Shown one piece after another: positions 42,525 through 50,794 of a stretch of 64,000 nucleotides of DNA (position 1 is its first letter; each line of letters starts with the position of its first letter). This DNA is from BOG-908 sp963795825 (GTDB lineage: Bacteria > Pseudomonadota > Alphaproteobacteria > Acetobacterales > Acetobacteraceae). The DNA lies in assembly GCA_963795825.1 (NCBI GenBank), contig CAWCIW010000001.1, positions 682,001-746,000 on the forward strand. Reading direction: 5' to 3'. The position numbers were made by a program, and so were the translations under genes. The notes beneath the pieces are model-generated. The model worked only from the letters and a program-made list of their open reading frames with translations. It was not told the DNA's origin and did not search any database.

Positions 42525-45047
42525 ATGCCCGAAATGCGCCACCGAGTCGGCCAGGACATGTTCGCCCCTCGGGTACGCGCGGTGCTCGGCCCCACCAACA
42601 CGGGCAAAACCCATCTGGCGATCACCCGCCTGCTCGGCCACAGCTCCGGCATCATCGGCTTCCCGCTCCGCCTGCTCGCGCGCGAGAACTATGATCGTAT
42701 GGTGGCCGCCAAGGGGGTGCGCAGCGTGGCGCTGATCACCGGCGAGGAGAAGATCGTCCCCCCCGAGGCCCGCTGGTTCAGCTGCACCGTGGAGGCGATG
42801 CCGCTGGACCGACGGGTCGAGTTCATCGCCGTCGACGAGATCCAGCTCTGCGCCGATGCCGACCGTGGCCATGTGTTCACGGAGCGCCTGCTGCACGCGC
42901 GCGGCCTGGTGGAGACGATGTTCCTCGGTGCCGAGACGATACGGCCGCTGCTGCAGCGCCTGGTGCCGCAGGCCGAGGTGGAGACGCGGCCGCGCCTGTC
43001 CCAGCTCACCTATGCCGGCCCCACCAAGCTGGTGAAGCTGCCGCCGCGCAGCGCCATCGTGGCGTTCAGTGCGTCCGAAGTGTACGCCATCGCCGAGCTG
43101 ATACGCCGCCGGCGGGGCGGCTGCGCGGTGGTGATGGGCCGGCTCTCGCCGCGCACCCGCAACGCCCAGGTGGCGCTCTACCAGGACCGCGAGGTGGATT
43201 TCCTGGTCGCCACCGACGCGATCGGCATGGGCCTGAACATGGACGTGAACCATGTGGCGTTCGCCGGGCTGCAGAAATTCGACGGCCACCGTCCGCGCCG
43301 CCTGACCGCGGCCGAAGTGGCCCAGATCGGCGGCCGCGCCGGCCGCGGCATGCGCGACGGCACGTTCGGCACCACGGCGACCTGCCCGGAGATGCCGGAA
43401 GAGATCGTGGAGGCGGTGGAAGCCCACGTGTTCGATCCGCTGGAATCGCTGTTCTGGCGCAACAACGCGCTCGATTTCAGCCATATCGACCGCCTGCTCG
43501 AGAGCCTGACCGCGGCGGCGCCGATCCCCGGCCTGGTGCGCGGCAACGAAGCGAGCGATCTCGAAACCCTGTCCGCCCTGGCGCGCGACCAGGAGGTGCG
43601 CCGCCTGGCCCAGGGCCGCCGCCAGCTCCGCCTGCTGTGGGAGGCCTGCCAGGTGCCGGATTTCCGCAAGATCACCGATGACAGCCACATCCGCCTGTGC
43701 GCGCGCATCTACGGCCATCTGGCGCGCGGCCAGACGCTGCCCGCCGACTGGCTGGACCAGCAGTTCAACGCGCTGGCCGGCACCGAGGGCGACATCGACA
43801 CGCTGATGGCGCGGCTGTCCGGCGTGCGCATCTGGTCGTTCATCGCGGCGCGCGCCGACTGGGTGCCGGACGCGCTCACCTGGCAGGCCCGCGCGCGCGA
43901 CATCGAGGAGAAGCTCAGCGACGTGCTGCACCAGCGGCTCACCGCCCGCTTCGTCGATCGCCGGGCGGCGCACCTGATGCGGCGGCTGGAGGAGGCCGAG
44001 GGCGGCGAGGAGCTGCTCAGCGCGGTCACCGCGCGCGGCGAGGTGGTGGTCGAGGGCCACCCGGTGGGCCACATCGCGGGTTTCGCCTTTCTGCCCGACC
44101 CGGTGGCGGAGGGGCCGGAGAAGCGGCTGGTGTTGCGGGCGGCACGGCGCTCCCTGCGCGAGGAGATGCCGCGCCGGGTGATCCTGCTGGAAGCCGCGCC
44201 CGACGCGGCGTTCGTGCTGCAGCCCGACCATATCATACTCTGGGCAGACGCGCCGGTAGCGCGGCTGCGGCCAGGCCCCGCGCTGACCAGGCCAGCGGTG
44301 GAGGTGCTGGACAGCGAATTCCTCGACGGCCCGCAGCGCGAGCGCATACGCCAGCGCCTGCAGGGCTGGATCGACGTCCGCATCGCGCGCGACCTCGCAC
44401 CTTTGTTCCACGCGGCCGCGCGCGCCGGCGCGGACGCCGGGCTGCGCGGGCCGCTGCACCGGCTGACCGAAGGCGCGGGCGTGGTCGTCGGCGCCACGGA
44501 TGACGACATCGCCCCGCCAGAGCGCGCGCGGCTGAAGGCGGCGGGGATACGCGCCGGGCGCTTCGCGCTGTATGTGCCGGACCTGCTGAAACCGCGCGCG
44601 GCCGCCTTGCGGGCGCAGCTCTGGGCAATTCAGGCGCGCACGCCCACGCCGGAGACCCCCGGCGCCGGGCTGGTGACGGTTCCGCCGCCCGAGCCGAACC
44701 ATGCGGCGTTCCTGGCGCTGCTCGGGTGGGTGCAGGCGGGGCCGGTGCTGCTGCGGCTGGATATCGCCGAGCGGGTGGCGGCCGAGCTTGCCTACTCCAC
44801 CCGCGGCCGGCCGGCGCCGGTACCGCTGGAGATCGGCCAGCGGCTTGGGCTGCGGGCGGAGCTGCTGCCGGCGGTTCTGCGTGGGTTGGGGTTGCGCATA
44901 TTGCCGGCGCCGGCGCTGGCGCCCGAAATGTATGGGCCGCCGCCGCCGCCGATGATCGCGCAGCCGCGGCGTCGGGTGGTGGAGGTGGCCGCGCCGGTTA
45001 GTCGGCCGGACTCGCCGTTTGCGGCGCTTGCGGCTTTCAGGAAGTAA
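42525..45047 (+). CDS. SUV3-like DEAD-type RNA helicase
   Basis: 840 residues. Motif I is VLGPTNTGKTHLA (about residue 20), motif II is VDEIQL in the SUV3 form, and the second RecA domain has VVMGRLSPRTRN, DFLVATDAIGMGLNMD and QIGGRAGRGMRDGTFG. The long C-terminal half has the SUV3 accessory domain and ends in a Pro-rich, Arg-rich tail (PPPPPMIAQPRRR). This bacterial homologue of the mitochondrial degradosome helicase is common in alphaproteobacteria and lies next to the same S4 protein and fdxA there. ATG 42525 is used; starts at codons 4 or 12 remain possible. Likely role: RNA decay or ribosome-related RNA unwinding. Confidence 0.9.
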   Translation: MPEMRHRVGQDMFAPRVRAVLGPTNTGKTHLAITRLLGHSSGIIGFPLRLLARENYDRMVAAKGVRSVALITGEEKIVPPEARWFSCTVEAMPLDRRVEFIAVDEIQLCADADRGHVFTERLLHARGLVETMFLGAETIRPLLQRLVPQAEVETRPRLSQLTYAGPTKLVKLPPRSAIVAFSASEVYAIAELIRRRRGGCAVVMGRLSPRTRNAQVALYQDREVDFLVATDAIGMGLNMDVNHVAFAGLQKFDGHRPRRLTAAEVAQIGGRAGRGMRDGTFGTTATCPEMPEEIVEAVEAHVFDPLESLFWRNNALDFSHIDRLLESLTAAAPIPGLVRGNEASDLETLSALARDQEVRRLAQGRRQLRLLWEACQVPDFRKITDDSHIRLCARIYGHLARGQTLPADWLDQQFNALAGTEGDIDTLMARLSGVRIWSFIAARADWVPDALTWQARARDIEEKLSDVLHQRLTARFVDRRAAHLMRRLEEAEGGEELLSAVTARGEVVVEGHPVGHIAGFAFLPDPVAEGPEKRLVLRAARRSLREEMPRRVILLEAAPDAAFVLQPDHIILWADAPVARLRPGPALTRPAVEVLDSEFLDGPQRERIRQRLQGWIDVRIARDLAPLFHAAARAGADAGLRGPLHRLTEGAGVVVGATDDDIAPPERARLKAAGIRAGRFALYVPDLLKPRAAALRAQLWAIQARTPTPETPGAGLVTVPPPEPNHAAFLALLGWVQAGPVLLRLDIAERVAAELAYSTRGRPAPVPLEIGQRLGLRAELLPAVLRGLGLRILPAPALAPEMYGPPPPPMIAQPRRRVVEVAAPVSRPDSPFAALAAFRK

Positions 45048-45177
45048 GGAAGGCCTTCTTTTTTGAAAAAAAGAAGCAAAAAACTTCTGGTCCCTGTCGG
45101 GGAGAACTTCCCCGACACCCGACAGGGAGCAAAAGCTTTTTGGTCCTTTTTCTCGAAAAAGGACTGCTTGCTTCCTT
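45048..45177. repeat. Palindromic intergenic repeat, full copy (CTGTCGG core)
   Basis: Starts directly after the helicase stop. Left hairpin CTTCTTTTTTGAAAAAAAGAAG, core TCCCTGTCGGGG...CCCGACAGGGA, right hairpin GTCCTTTTTCTCG/AAAAAGGAC. The reading frame of the S4 protein runs back into the right half, which holds its only in-frame start candidate. Confidence 0.88.
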
Positions 45178-45445
45178 AAGTCACCAGAGACTGGACAAAT
45201 GGCTCTGGTGCGCCCGCTTCGCCACCACGCGCACCGCCTGCGCCGAGATGGCCGCCAGCGGCTTGCTGCGCGTCAACCGCCAGCCCACCGACAAGGCGCA
45301 CGCAAAGGTGCGCGTAGGCGATGTGTTAACGCTCCCGCTGTATCGTGGCGTGCGTGTGATAGAGGTCCTGGCCTTGACGGAACGCCGGGGTTCCGCACCT
45401 GAGGCCCAGGCGCTGTATCGGGTGCTGCCGGAAGACCAGCCCTGA
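45140..45445 (+). CDS. S4 domain RNA-binding protein (Hsp15/HslR-like)
   Basis: Up to 101 residues. The S4 RNA-binding fold is clear: QRLDKWLWCARFATTRTACAEMAASGLLRVNRQP, then HAKVRVGDVLTLPL and a basic C-terminus. These proteins bind stalled 50S subunits or rRNA. The start is a problem: upstream of QRLDKWLW the frame has no ATG, GTG or other TTG until TTG 45140, which lies in the right hairpin of a palindromic repeat, so the first about 14 residues (VLFLEKGLLASLSH) would be repeat-encoded. Either the repeat replaced the natural start or a base is missing. It lies between helicase and fdxA, the order seen in many alphaproteobacteria. Confidence 0.8.
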   Translation: MVLFLEKGLLASLSHQRLDKWLWCARFATTRTACAEMAASGLLRVNRQPTDKAHAKVRVGDVLTLPLYRGVRVIEVLALTERRGSAPEAQALYRVLPEDQP

Positions 45446-45530
45446 CGCTATCGCGGCTTGCACGGGACGCCTCGCCAAGCCATATCGCGCCCACCGCCGA
45501 ACATCGCTCAAGCCGTGACTGGAGACGCCG

Positions 45531-45863
45531 ATGACCTATGTGGTCACCGAGAACTGCATCAAGTGCAAATACATGGATTGCGTGGAGGTCTGTCCGGTGG
45601 ACTGCTTCTATGTCGGCGACAACATGCTCGTGATCAATCCGGACGAGTGCATCGACTGTGGTGTGTGCGAGCCGGAATGCCCGGCAGAGGCGATCGTGCC
45701 GGACAGCGACGACAAGGCCGCACCTTGGGCCGAGCGCAACCGTATCTATTCCGTGACCTGGCCGAATATCACCCGCAAGGGCCAGGCCCCGGAAGATGCG
45801 GATGCCTGGAAGGACAAGCCGGGCAAAGAGGCACTGTTCTCCGCCGAGCCCGGCACGCCCTGA
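45531..45863 (+). CDS. fdxA: Seven-iron ferredoxin FdxA
   Basis: 110 residues. Two cluster motifs are visible: ENCIKCKYMDCVEVCPVDCF (3Fe-4S/4Fe-4S part) and ECIDCGVCEPECPAEAI. The C-terminal extension with WAERNRIYSVTWPNITRKG is typical of the alphaproteobacterial FdII/FdxA group. ATG 45531 is preceded by ACTGGAGACG, a good ribosome binding site. It follows the S4 gene on the same strand. It carries electrons in the cytosol; the partner enzymes are unknown. The stop is 35 bases from the convergent GH16 gene. Confidence 0.94.
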   Translation: MTYVVTENCIKCKYMDCVEVCPVDCFYVGDNMLVINPDECIDCGVCEPECPAEAIVPDSDDKAAPWAERNRIYSVTWPNITRKGQAPEDADAWKDKPGKEALFSAEPGTP

Positions 45864-45897
45864 TCCGAGGGCGGCCGGCCGGGCCGCCCATCTCGCC

Positions 45898-47802
45898 TCA
45901 GGAAGATTTGGCGGCGGCTTGCGTCCAGCCCGCGCTGGCCGTCGGCGTCAGGTAATTGAAATCGACCGGGCCGCCGCGCATCAGGTTCTGCGGCTGCGAC
46001 GTGATCGATGTGCCATCCAGCGTTATGTTGCCGACGTGCAGGTTACGGTCCGTGCCCGAGCCGGCATACGCGTCGTTGAGGAAGTTCACCTCCACGACAT
46101 GGGCCACGTTGGGGCCGCCCCAGGCGCCGCTGTAGCTGACCATTTGCGGCGCGCCGTAATAGTTGTTGGCAGTGACCGTCACCACGCCGAGCACCTGGCC
46201 ATCGACGCTGATCTGCGCCATCGCGTCGCCCTGCCAGGAATCCTCGGTCAGGCTGAGAGTCAGCGTGTCGGCCTGCTGCAGTGGCGTGTATATCGCGTAT
46301 TTGCCGGACTTGCCGAACGAGGCGACGGCATTCGGCACGGCCAGGCCGTTATAGCTTAGCGCATCGATGTAGAGCTGCACGGTCTGCCTGGTCGTCTGCG
46401 CCGGCGCGCCGGACAGGAAACTCAGGGTCACCTTGTGCGCGCCCGGCCCGAAGCTGCCCTGCACGGCGAAGGATTGCGTCTGCCCGAGATTGTGCAGGGC
46501 GGCGACGACCTGTGGGGTGCCTTGCACCACACCGTCGACCGCGAGCGTGAAGCGGGCATTGGCGGTCACCGGGGTGGCGCTCAGGTTGAACAGCAGCGTG
46601 TCGGGCCCGGTGCCGATCGTGACCGGCTGCACCGGCTTGTTCTGGAAGGCGAAGCTCTGCGCGCCGCCGCCATACGCGTTGATCACGGCGCCCACGATCG
46701 GGTGGCCGTTGATCGTGGCGCTCGTCATGTAGAGGTTCCGGTCGCCGCCGAGATCACCGAAATTGTTGAGGAAGTTGACGCTGACCTGGTGCTTGGCCTG
46801 GCCGAAATTGCCGTGGAGGGTGAAGGGCTGCGTCTGGTTGAAGGCGTGGTTCGCCTGCGCCGTGAGGGTGCCGCCGATCTGGTGGCCGTCGACGGACACG
46901 CTGAACTGCGCGTCGCCCTCATAGGCGTCCTCCGCCATGTTCAGGACCAGCGTGTCGGCGCCGGGATGCACGATGGGGGCGGGCACGGGGGGTGTGGGCG
47001 GCAGCAATACCGGCGTGGTGTCCACCAGATCCGGCGACGAGATGGGTTCCTGGCTGACTGTGGGGACCGTAGGGTCGTTGGAGAACGCGCGTATGTAATC
47101 GATCGTGTAGCTCGACGTGGCGCCGGCGGGTGGCGGCCCCGGCCAGCTTCCCACGCCGCCAACGGCGAGGTTGGCGACCAAATACATCTGCAGGCCGACC
47201 ATCGACGGCGGCAGCACGTGCGGGTCGCCCACCAGCGTGCCGTCGAACACGTACTGGATCGAGTTGGCGGTCCACAGGAAGCCGTAGCGGTGGAAGCCCT
47301 TCGTCACGTCCACGCCGGTATCGGTGAAGCCGCCGCTGCTGTCGGACGGCGTGCTCGTGTGCGTCCAGTATTGCGTGTTGGAACCCGAATTGTTGGGCTG
47401 CTCCAGTATGTCGATCTCCGGGTAATAGGCCGCCGGCAACAGCCAGAAGGCCGGCCAGAACCCGGGTGCGGCCGGCGTCTCCGCGCGTATCTCGAAATAT
47501 CCGCTGCTCTGGGTGAAGATGCCCGAAGTCTCGAGCAGGCCCGACGTGTAGGGCTCGTTATAAGTCGTTATCAGCAAAGCGTTGATGGTGAGCGCGCCAT
47601 TGGTGAAGACGAACGGCGTCGTGCTGCTCGCCGGCTGGTAGGGGACGTAGCTCTCCGCCTCCTTGTTGCCGTAGAGCGTCGTATCGCCGTTGGCGAAGGT
47701 GTTGATGAACTGCGACATGTCCGACGGTGCCGTCATCTCGAAGTCGAAGGTAAGATGGTAACCGAGCAGGGACAATGTCGTAAGCGCAATCAACGGGGTC
47801 AT
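45898..47802 (-). CDS. Glycoside hydrolase family 16 enzyme with three CBM60-like modules
   Basis: 634 residues. The catalytic domain (about residues 15-245) contains the GH16 motif E129-I-D131-I-L-E134 within YYPEIDILEQPNN; E129 is the nucleophile and E134 the acid/base. A short Pro-rich linker (about 265-280) follows. Three repeated modules of about 110 residues then start DTLVLNMAEDAYEGDAQFSV, DTLLFNLSATPVTANARFTL and DTLTLSLTEDSWQGDAMAQI, matching the calcium-dependent xylan-binding type (CBM60/PF16841). The N-terminus (MTPLIALTTLSLLGYHL) is a short signal-like segment. The likely substrate is a beta-1,3/1,4-glucan or related plant or own exopolysaccharide. Confidence 0.88.
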   Translation of the reverse strand: MTPLIALTTLSLLGYHLTFDFEMTAPSDMSQFINTFANGDTTLYGNKEAESYVPYQPASSTTPFVFTNGALTINALLITTYNEPYTSGLLETSGIFTQSSGYFEIRAETPAAPGFWPAFWLLPAAYYPEIDILEQPNNSGSNTQYWTHTSTPSDSSGGFTDTGVDVTKGFHRYGFLWTANSIQYVFDGTLVGDPHVLPPSMVGLQMYLVANLAVGGVGSWPGPPPAGATSSYTIDYIRAFSNDPTVPTVSQEPISSPDLVDTTPVLLPPTPPVPAPIVHPGADTLVLNMAEDAYEGDAQFSVSVDGHQIGGTLTAQANHAFNQTQPFTLHGNFGQAKHQVSVNFLNNFGDLGGDRNLYMTSATINGHPIVGAVINAYGGGAQSFAFQNKPVQPVTIGTGPDTLLFNLSATPVTANARFTLAVDGVVQGTPQVVAALHNLGQTQSFAVQGSFGPGAHKVTLSFLSGAPAQTTRQTVQLYIDALSYNGLAVPNAVASFGKSGKYAIYTPLQQADTLTLSLTEDSWQGDAMAQISVDGQVLGVVTVTANNYYGAPQMVSYSGAWGGPNVAHVVEVNFLNDAYAGSGTDRNLHVGNITLDGTSITSQPQNLMRGGPVDFNYLTPTASAGWTQAAAKSS

Positions 47803-48240
47803 TCGGATCGGTTCTCGGCAGGGGTGGTCGGATTACGGGTAGCACTGCCCGGTGGTTTCAGCCCGTCACACTTCGTTCAGAATGATCGCGAAGCCGCCGC
47901 GCGATAAATCATCGCCGTATCAGAACCTTACGCTATCGATGCGAGTGGGGACGACCGATCACAAAACCGCGACGCTGGTTTTCCGGCATATCGGCACCCG
48001 GACGATTGCGTCCTGAACAGTACCGCCAAGCAAGTTCTCACCTGACGCGGGCCGCTATTTGTGGTATGGTGCCCCATGTGGTCCAGGCAAACGCTGTCGA
48101 GCGGATGCGAGGTCCTTGCCGCGTGAAGCGGCTTTCCGCCTTCGGGCGGCTTATGCGTGCAGGGTGACTCCGGTATCGTGTTCCGCGCTTTTGGGATCGG
48201 TGCCATGCGCCTTGCAGGCCAACAGGAGTTGCCCAGTCAA
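47803..48240. other. Divergent intergenic region between GH16 and carD genes
   Basis: About 440 bases with no gene I can support; it should carry both promoters. TTTGTGGTATGGTGCC near 48057 resembles a -10 region for carD, but a matching -35 is not clear. AGGAG at 48224-48228 precedes the chosen carD start. No palindromic repeat copy is present here, in contrast to most gaps at gene 3' ends. Confidence 0.4.
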
Positions 48241-49089
48241 GTGCCGTCAAAATCCGCAGCCGCCAAAAAAACCGTGGTCTCCGCTCAAACGAATGCCAGC
48301 GAGAGCGTGGACGTTGCCGAACAGGACGTGACCGGAATGTCCGAGCCGGCCGCGTCGTTCGAGCCCGCTCTGTCTGCCGCCGAGGAGGCCGCCGCCGCCG
48401 CGATCGCTTTGGCCGACCGTGTGCCCGCGCTCAAGGAGCAGCCGGAGGAAGACGACGAAGAGGAGGAGGACGAGGCGCCTTCGCCCGTGCGCGGCCGCGC
48501 CGCCAATGACAGTTCGCCCGGCCATCACATCATGGGCCGCAGCCAGACCATAGCCCCTGGTGGCCGCGTGATGCCGCCGCCGCGCGCGATGGCCAAGGCC
48601 GAGATCTTCGAGGAAGGCGACCACGTCGTGTATCCGACTCACGGCGTGGGCAAGGTGGAACGCATCGCCACCGAGGAAATCGCCGGCCACAAACTCGAGC
48701 TGATACACATCACGTTCGAGGAAAACCGCATGACGTTGCGCGTGCCGGTGGCAAAGGCGCGCACGGCCGGGCTGCGCAAGCTGGCGACGCGCAAAATGTT
48801 CGACGAGGCGCTCGCCGTTTTGCGTGGGCGCGCGCGCATCAAGCGCACCATGTGGTCGCGTCGCGCACAGGAATACGAAGCGAAGATCAACTCCGGCGAT
48901 CCTTTGGCAATCGCCGAGGTGGTGCGCGACCTGCACCGAAATGCCGGTCAGCCGGACCAGAGCTTCTCCGAGCGGCAGATCTATGAAGCGGCCATGGATC
49001 GGCTGGCGGCCGAATTGGGGGCGCTGGATCGGATCGATAAGGCGGCGGCGGCGGTTAAGCTGGCCGACTTCTTGAAGACTGTGGCTTAA
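48241..49089 (+). CDS. carD: CarD family transcription factor
   Basis: About 282 residues. CarD binds RNA polymerase beta and stabilises open complexes at ribosomal and other promoters. The RNA polymerase-interacting Tudor-like domain starts at FEEGDHVVYPTHGVGKVERI and the helical DNA-binding domain follows (LATRKMFDEALAVLRGRARIKRTMWSRRAQEYEAKINSGD). The N-terminal about 100 residues are disordered and include an acidic run (PEEDDEEEEDEAP). GTG 48241 (MPSKSAAAKKT) is used with AGGAG 12 bases upstream; ATG 48205 would add 12 residues. It lies near fdxA and the helicase as in related genomes. Confidence 0.88.
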   Translation: MPSKSAAAKKTVVSAQTNASESVDVAEQDVTGMSEPAASFEPALSAAEEAAAAAIALADRVPALKEQPEEDDEEEEDEAPSPVRGRAANDSSPGHHIMGRSQTIAPGGRVMPPPRAMAKAEIFEEGDHVVYPTHGVGKVERIATEEIAGHKLELIHITFEENRMTLRVPVAKARTAGLRKLATRKMFDEALAVLRGRARIKRTMWSRRAQEYEAKINSGDPLAIAEVVRDLHRNAGQPDQSFSERQIYEAAMDRLAAELGALDRIDKAAAAVKLADFLKTVA

Positions 49090-49172
49090 GAAAAAAGAAC
49101 TTCTTTTCTGAAGAAAAGAAGCAATAGTTTTGCTTCCTGTCGGGTGTCTGTGATGGACACCCGACAGGTTGC
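49090..49172. repeat. Palindromic terminator element between convergent carD and Bax-inhibitor genes
   Basis: A left-half hairpin (CTTCTTTTCTGAAGAAAAGAAG) is followed by a perfect 13-base stem CCTGTCGGGTGTC/GACACCCGACAGG (49136-49168, 7-base loop) and TTGCTTTTAG. The GC-rich stem with T-run is a good intrinsic terminator for carD. The CTGTCGG core links it to the copies at 17021, 45048 and 58952. Confidence 0.87.
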
Positions 49173-49174
49173 TT

Positions 49175-49948
49175 TTAGTTGCTGCGGCGGTTGCCCGTGA
49201 GCTGCAAGAGCAGCATGAACAGGTTGATGAAGTTCAGATACAGGCTCAGCGCGTCATAGACGCTGCGCTTGGCCGCACCTTCGGTGCCGTCGGCATAGGC
49301 ATATTGCGTGTAGCTGACCTTAATGCGCTGCGTGTCGTACGCCGTCAGGCCGGTGAACACCACCACGCCGATCGCGCTCACGGCGAACTGCAACGGCGCG
49401 CTGTGGAAGAAGAAATTCGCCAGGCTGGCGAGTATCATCCCAAACAGGCCCATGATCAGGAAACTGCCCATGCGCGCCAGGTTGGCGCCCGTTGTGTAGC
49501 CCCATATCGACATACCGCCGAACATCGCCGCCGACACGAAGAACGTCCTGGCGATGCTCTCATCGGCATAGAGCAGGAAGATGCTCGTCAGGCTGCAGCC
49601 CATTGCCACGCAGAACGCCCAGTAAAGCGCCTGCACGGTGGCCCGGCTCATCCGGTTCACGCCGAAGCTCAGCGCCAGCACAAAAGCCAACGGCGCGAAC
49701 ATCGACAGGCTGCCGAGCCCGGTCGGCGCGATACGCGTGCCGTATTCGGTGACGACCTGGCGGTAGAACAACGCCTGCAACGCCGGCGTGTTGGAAATGC
49801 CGTAGGCGACGATGCCGGTGACCAGCAGGCCGGACGCCATCCAGTTATAGACGCGCAGCATGTAGGCGCGCAGGCCCGCATCGATCTCGGCCACGCCGGC
49901 GACGCCGGCAGGACGGGTGAAACTCCTCGAATCCGGAGTGTAAGCCAT
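49175..49948 (-). CDS. Bax inhibitor-1/YccA family membrane protein
   Basis: 257 residues with seven predicted helices, starting around residue 35. Signatures are YMLRVYNWMASGLLVTGIVAYGI near the start, FAPLAFVLALSFG, and the conserved C-terminal FTGLTAYDTQRIK and LNFINLFMLLLQL. In bacteria these proteins act as pH-dependent calcium leak channels or modulate FtsH (YccA). ATG 49948 follows a purine-rich stretch. It converges on carD with a terminator element between the two. No operon partner is visible. Confidence 0.92.
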   Translation of the reverse strand: MAYTPDSRSFTRPAGVAGVAEIDAGLRAYMLRVYNWMASGLLVTGIVAYGISNTPALQALFYRQVVTEYGTRIAPTGLGSLSMFAPLAFVLALSFGVNRMSRATVQALYWAFCVAMGCSLTSIFLLYADESIARTFFVSAAMFGGMSIWGYTTGANLARMGSFLIMGLFGMILASLANFFFHSAPLQFAVSAIGVVVFTGLTAYDTQRIKVSYTQYAYADGTEGAAKRSVYDALSLYLNFINLFMLLLQLTGNRRSN

Positions 49949-50067
49949 CGGTTGATCCTTCAGGGATGGTGTCGTGGCATGATACCACGATTGGACGCAC
50001 CTCGATGCTCAAATCTGGCTAGGCGGCATAGCGGTTCAAGCGCCTGCGTTGGTGACAAAACGCTTAG

Positions 50068-50097
50068 TTTCTACCACCGGCGTTGAACTTTCTACCA
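50068..50097 (+). promoter_or_regulatory. Twin direct repeats upstream of vapB
   Basis: TTTCTACCA occurs at 50068-50076 and again at 50089-50097, a spacing of 21 bases (two helical turns), 20 bases before the vapB start. Direct or inverted operator pairs of this spacing are common for toxin-antitoxin autoregulation, so this is a candidate VapBC binding site. Confidence 0.5.
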
Positions 50098-50116
50098 AAA
50101 CCGCGTTAGATGCGGC

Positions 50117-50374
50117 ATGGCCAACCAGCTCAACATCAAAAGCGAGGACGGATACCGCCTTGCCACCGAGCTGTCGGACCTGACGGGCGAAAGCCTGACC
50201 GCTGCAGTAACGGCGGCCCTGCGCGAACGCCTGTCGCGCGAGCAGCGCGTGCGCGACCGCGCTTTGCGCATCGGCCGGCTCTCGGCGCTCGCCGCAGAGA
50301 TACGCGCCAGCCTGCGGCTCGCCCCGGGCGCCACACATTCCTATTTGTATGACGAGAGCGGCCGACCGCGATGA
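50117..50374 (+). CDS. vapB: VapB-type antitoxin
   Basis: 85 residues. The protein (MANQLNIKSEDGYRLATELSDLTGESLTAAVTAALRERL) is of the Rv0623/PSK-type antitoxin family, with an N-terminal ribbon-helix-helix-like DNA-binding part and a C-terminal toxin-neutralising segment (ATHSYLYDESGRPR). The stop overlaps the ATG of the PIN toxin by 4 bases (50371-50374), the standard arrangement. The pair lies directly upstream of glyS, where glyQ is usually found. Direct repeats upstream suggest autoregulation. Confidence 0.9.
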   Translation: MANQLNIKSEDGYRLATELSDLTGESLTAAVTAALRERLSREQRVRDRALRIGRLSALAAEIRASLRLAPGATHSYLYDESGRPR

Positions 50375-50772
50375 TCGTGGATACCTCCGCTTTGCTCTCG
50401 ATCCTGCTCGACGAGCCGGATGCGCCGCGGCTGCTCGCCGCCATCGTGGACGCACAATCGCCGCGCCTGTCGGCGGCGAACTGGGTGGAGGTCTCGATGA
50501 TCGTGGAGGAGCATGGCGGCCGCCTGGCGAGCCTGCGGCTCGACGAGTTCATACGCACCGCGCATATCGAGATTATCCCCGTGAGTGTGGAGCAGGCCGC
50601 GGCCGCGCGCGTCGCCTGGCGCTATTTCGGCAGGCACAAACACTCCGCACGGCTCGATTTCGGCGATTGCTTCGCCTATGCGCTGGCAAAGACGACGGGC
50701 GCGCCCCTGCTGTTCAGCGGCGCGGATTTTGCGCGCACCGATGTGGAGCCGGCCTTGCGGGATTGCGCCTGA
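50371..50772 (+). CDS. vapC: VapC-type PIN domain ribonuclease toxin
   Basis: 133 residues. The PIN fold acids are visible: Asp4 in MIVDTSALLSIL, Glu in NWVEVSMIV (about residue 40), Asp in LDFGDCFAYALAKTTGAPLLF (about 97), and the final Asp in GADFARTDV (about 118). Such toxins cleave tRNA or rRNA when the antitoxin is lost. The ATG overlaps vapB. glyS begins 22 bases after the stop, so vapBC and glyS may be on one transcript; this is an unusual neighbour for a tRNA synthetase. Confidence 0.92.
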   Translation: MIVDTSALLSILLDEPDAPRLLAAIVDAQSPRLSAANWVEVSMIVEEHGGRLASLRLDEFIRTAHIEIIPVSVEQAAAARVAWRYFGRHKHSARLDFGDCFAYALAKTTGAPLLFSGADFARTDVEPALRDCA

Positions 50773-50794
50773 TGATACGCCGGAGAGCTTAACG

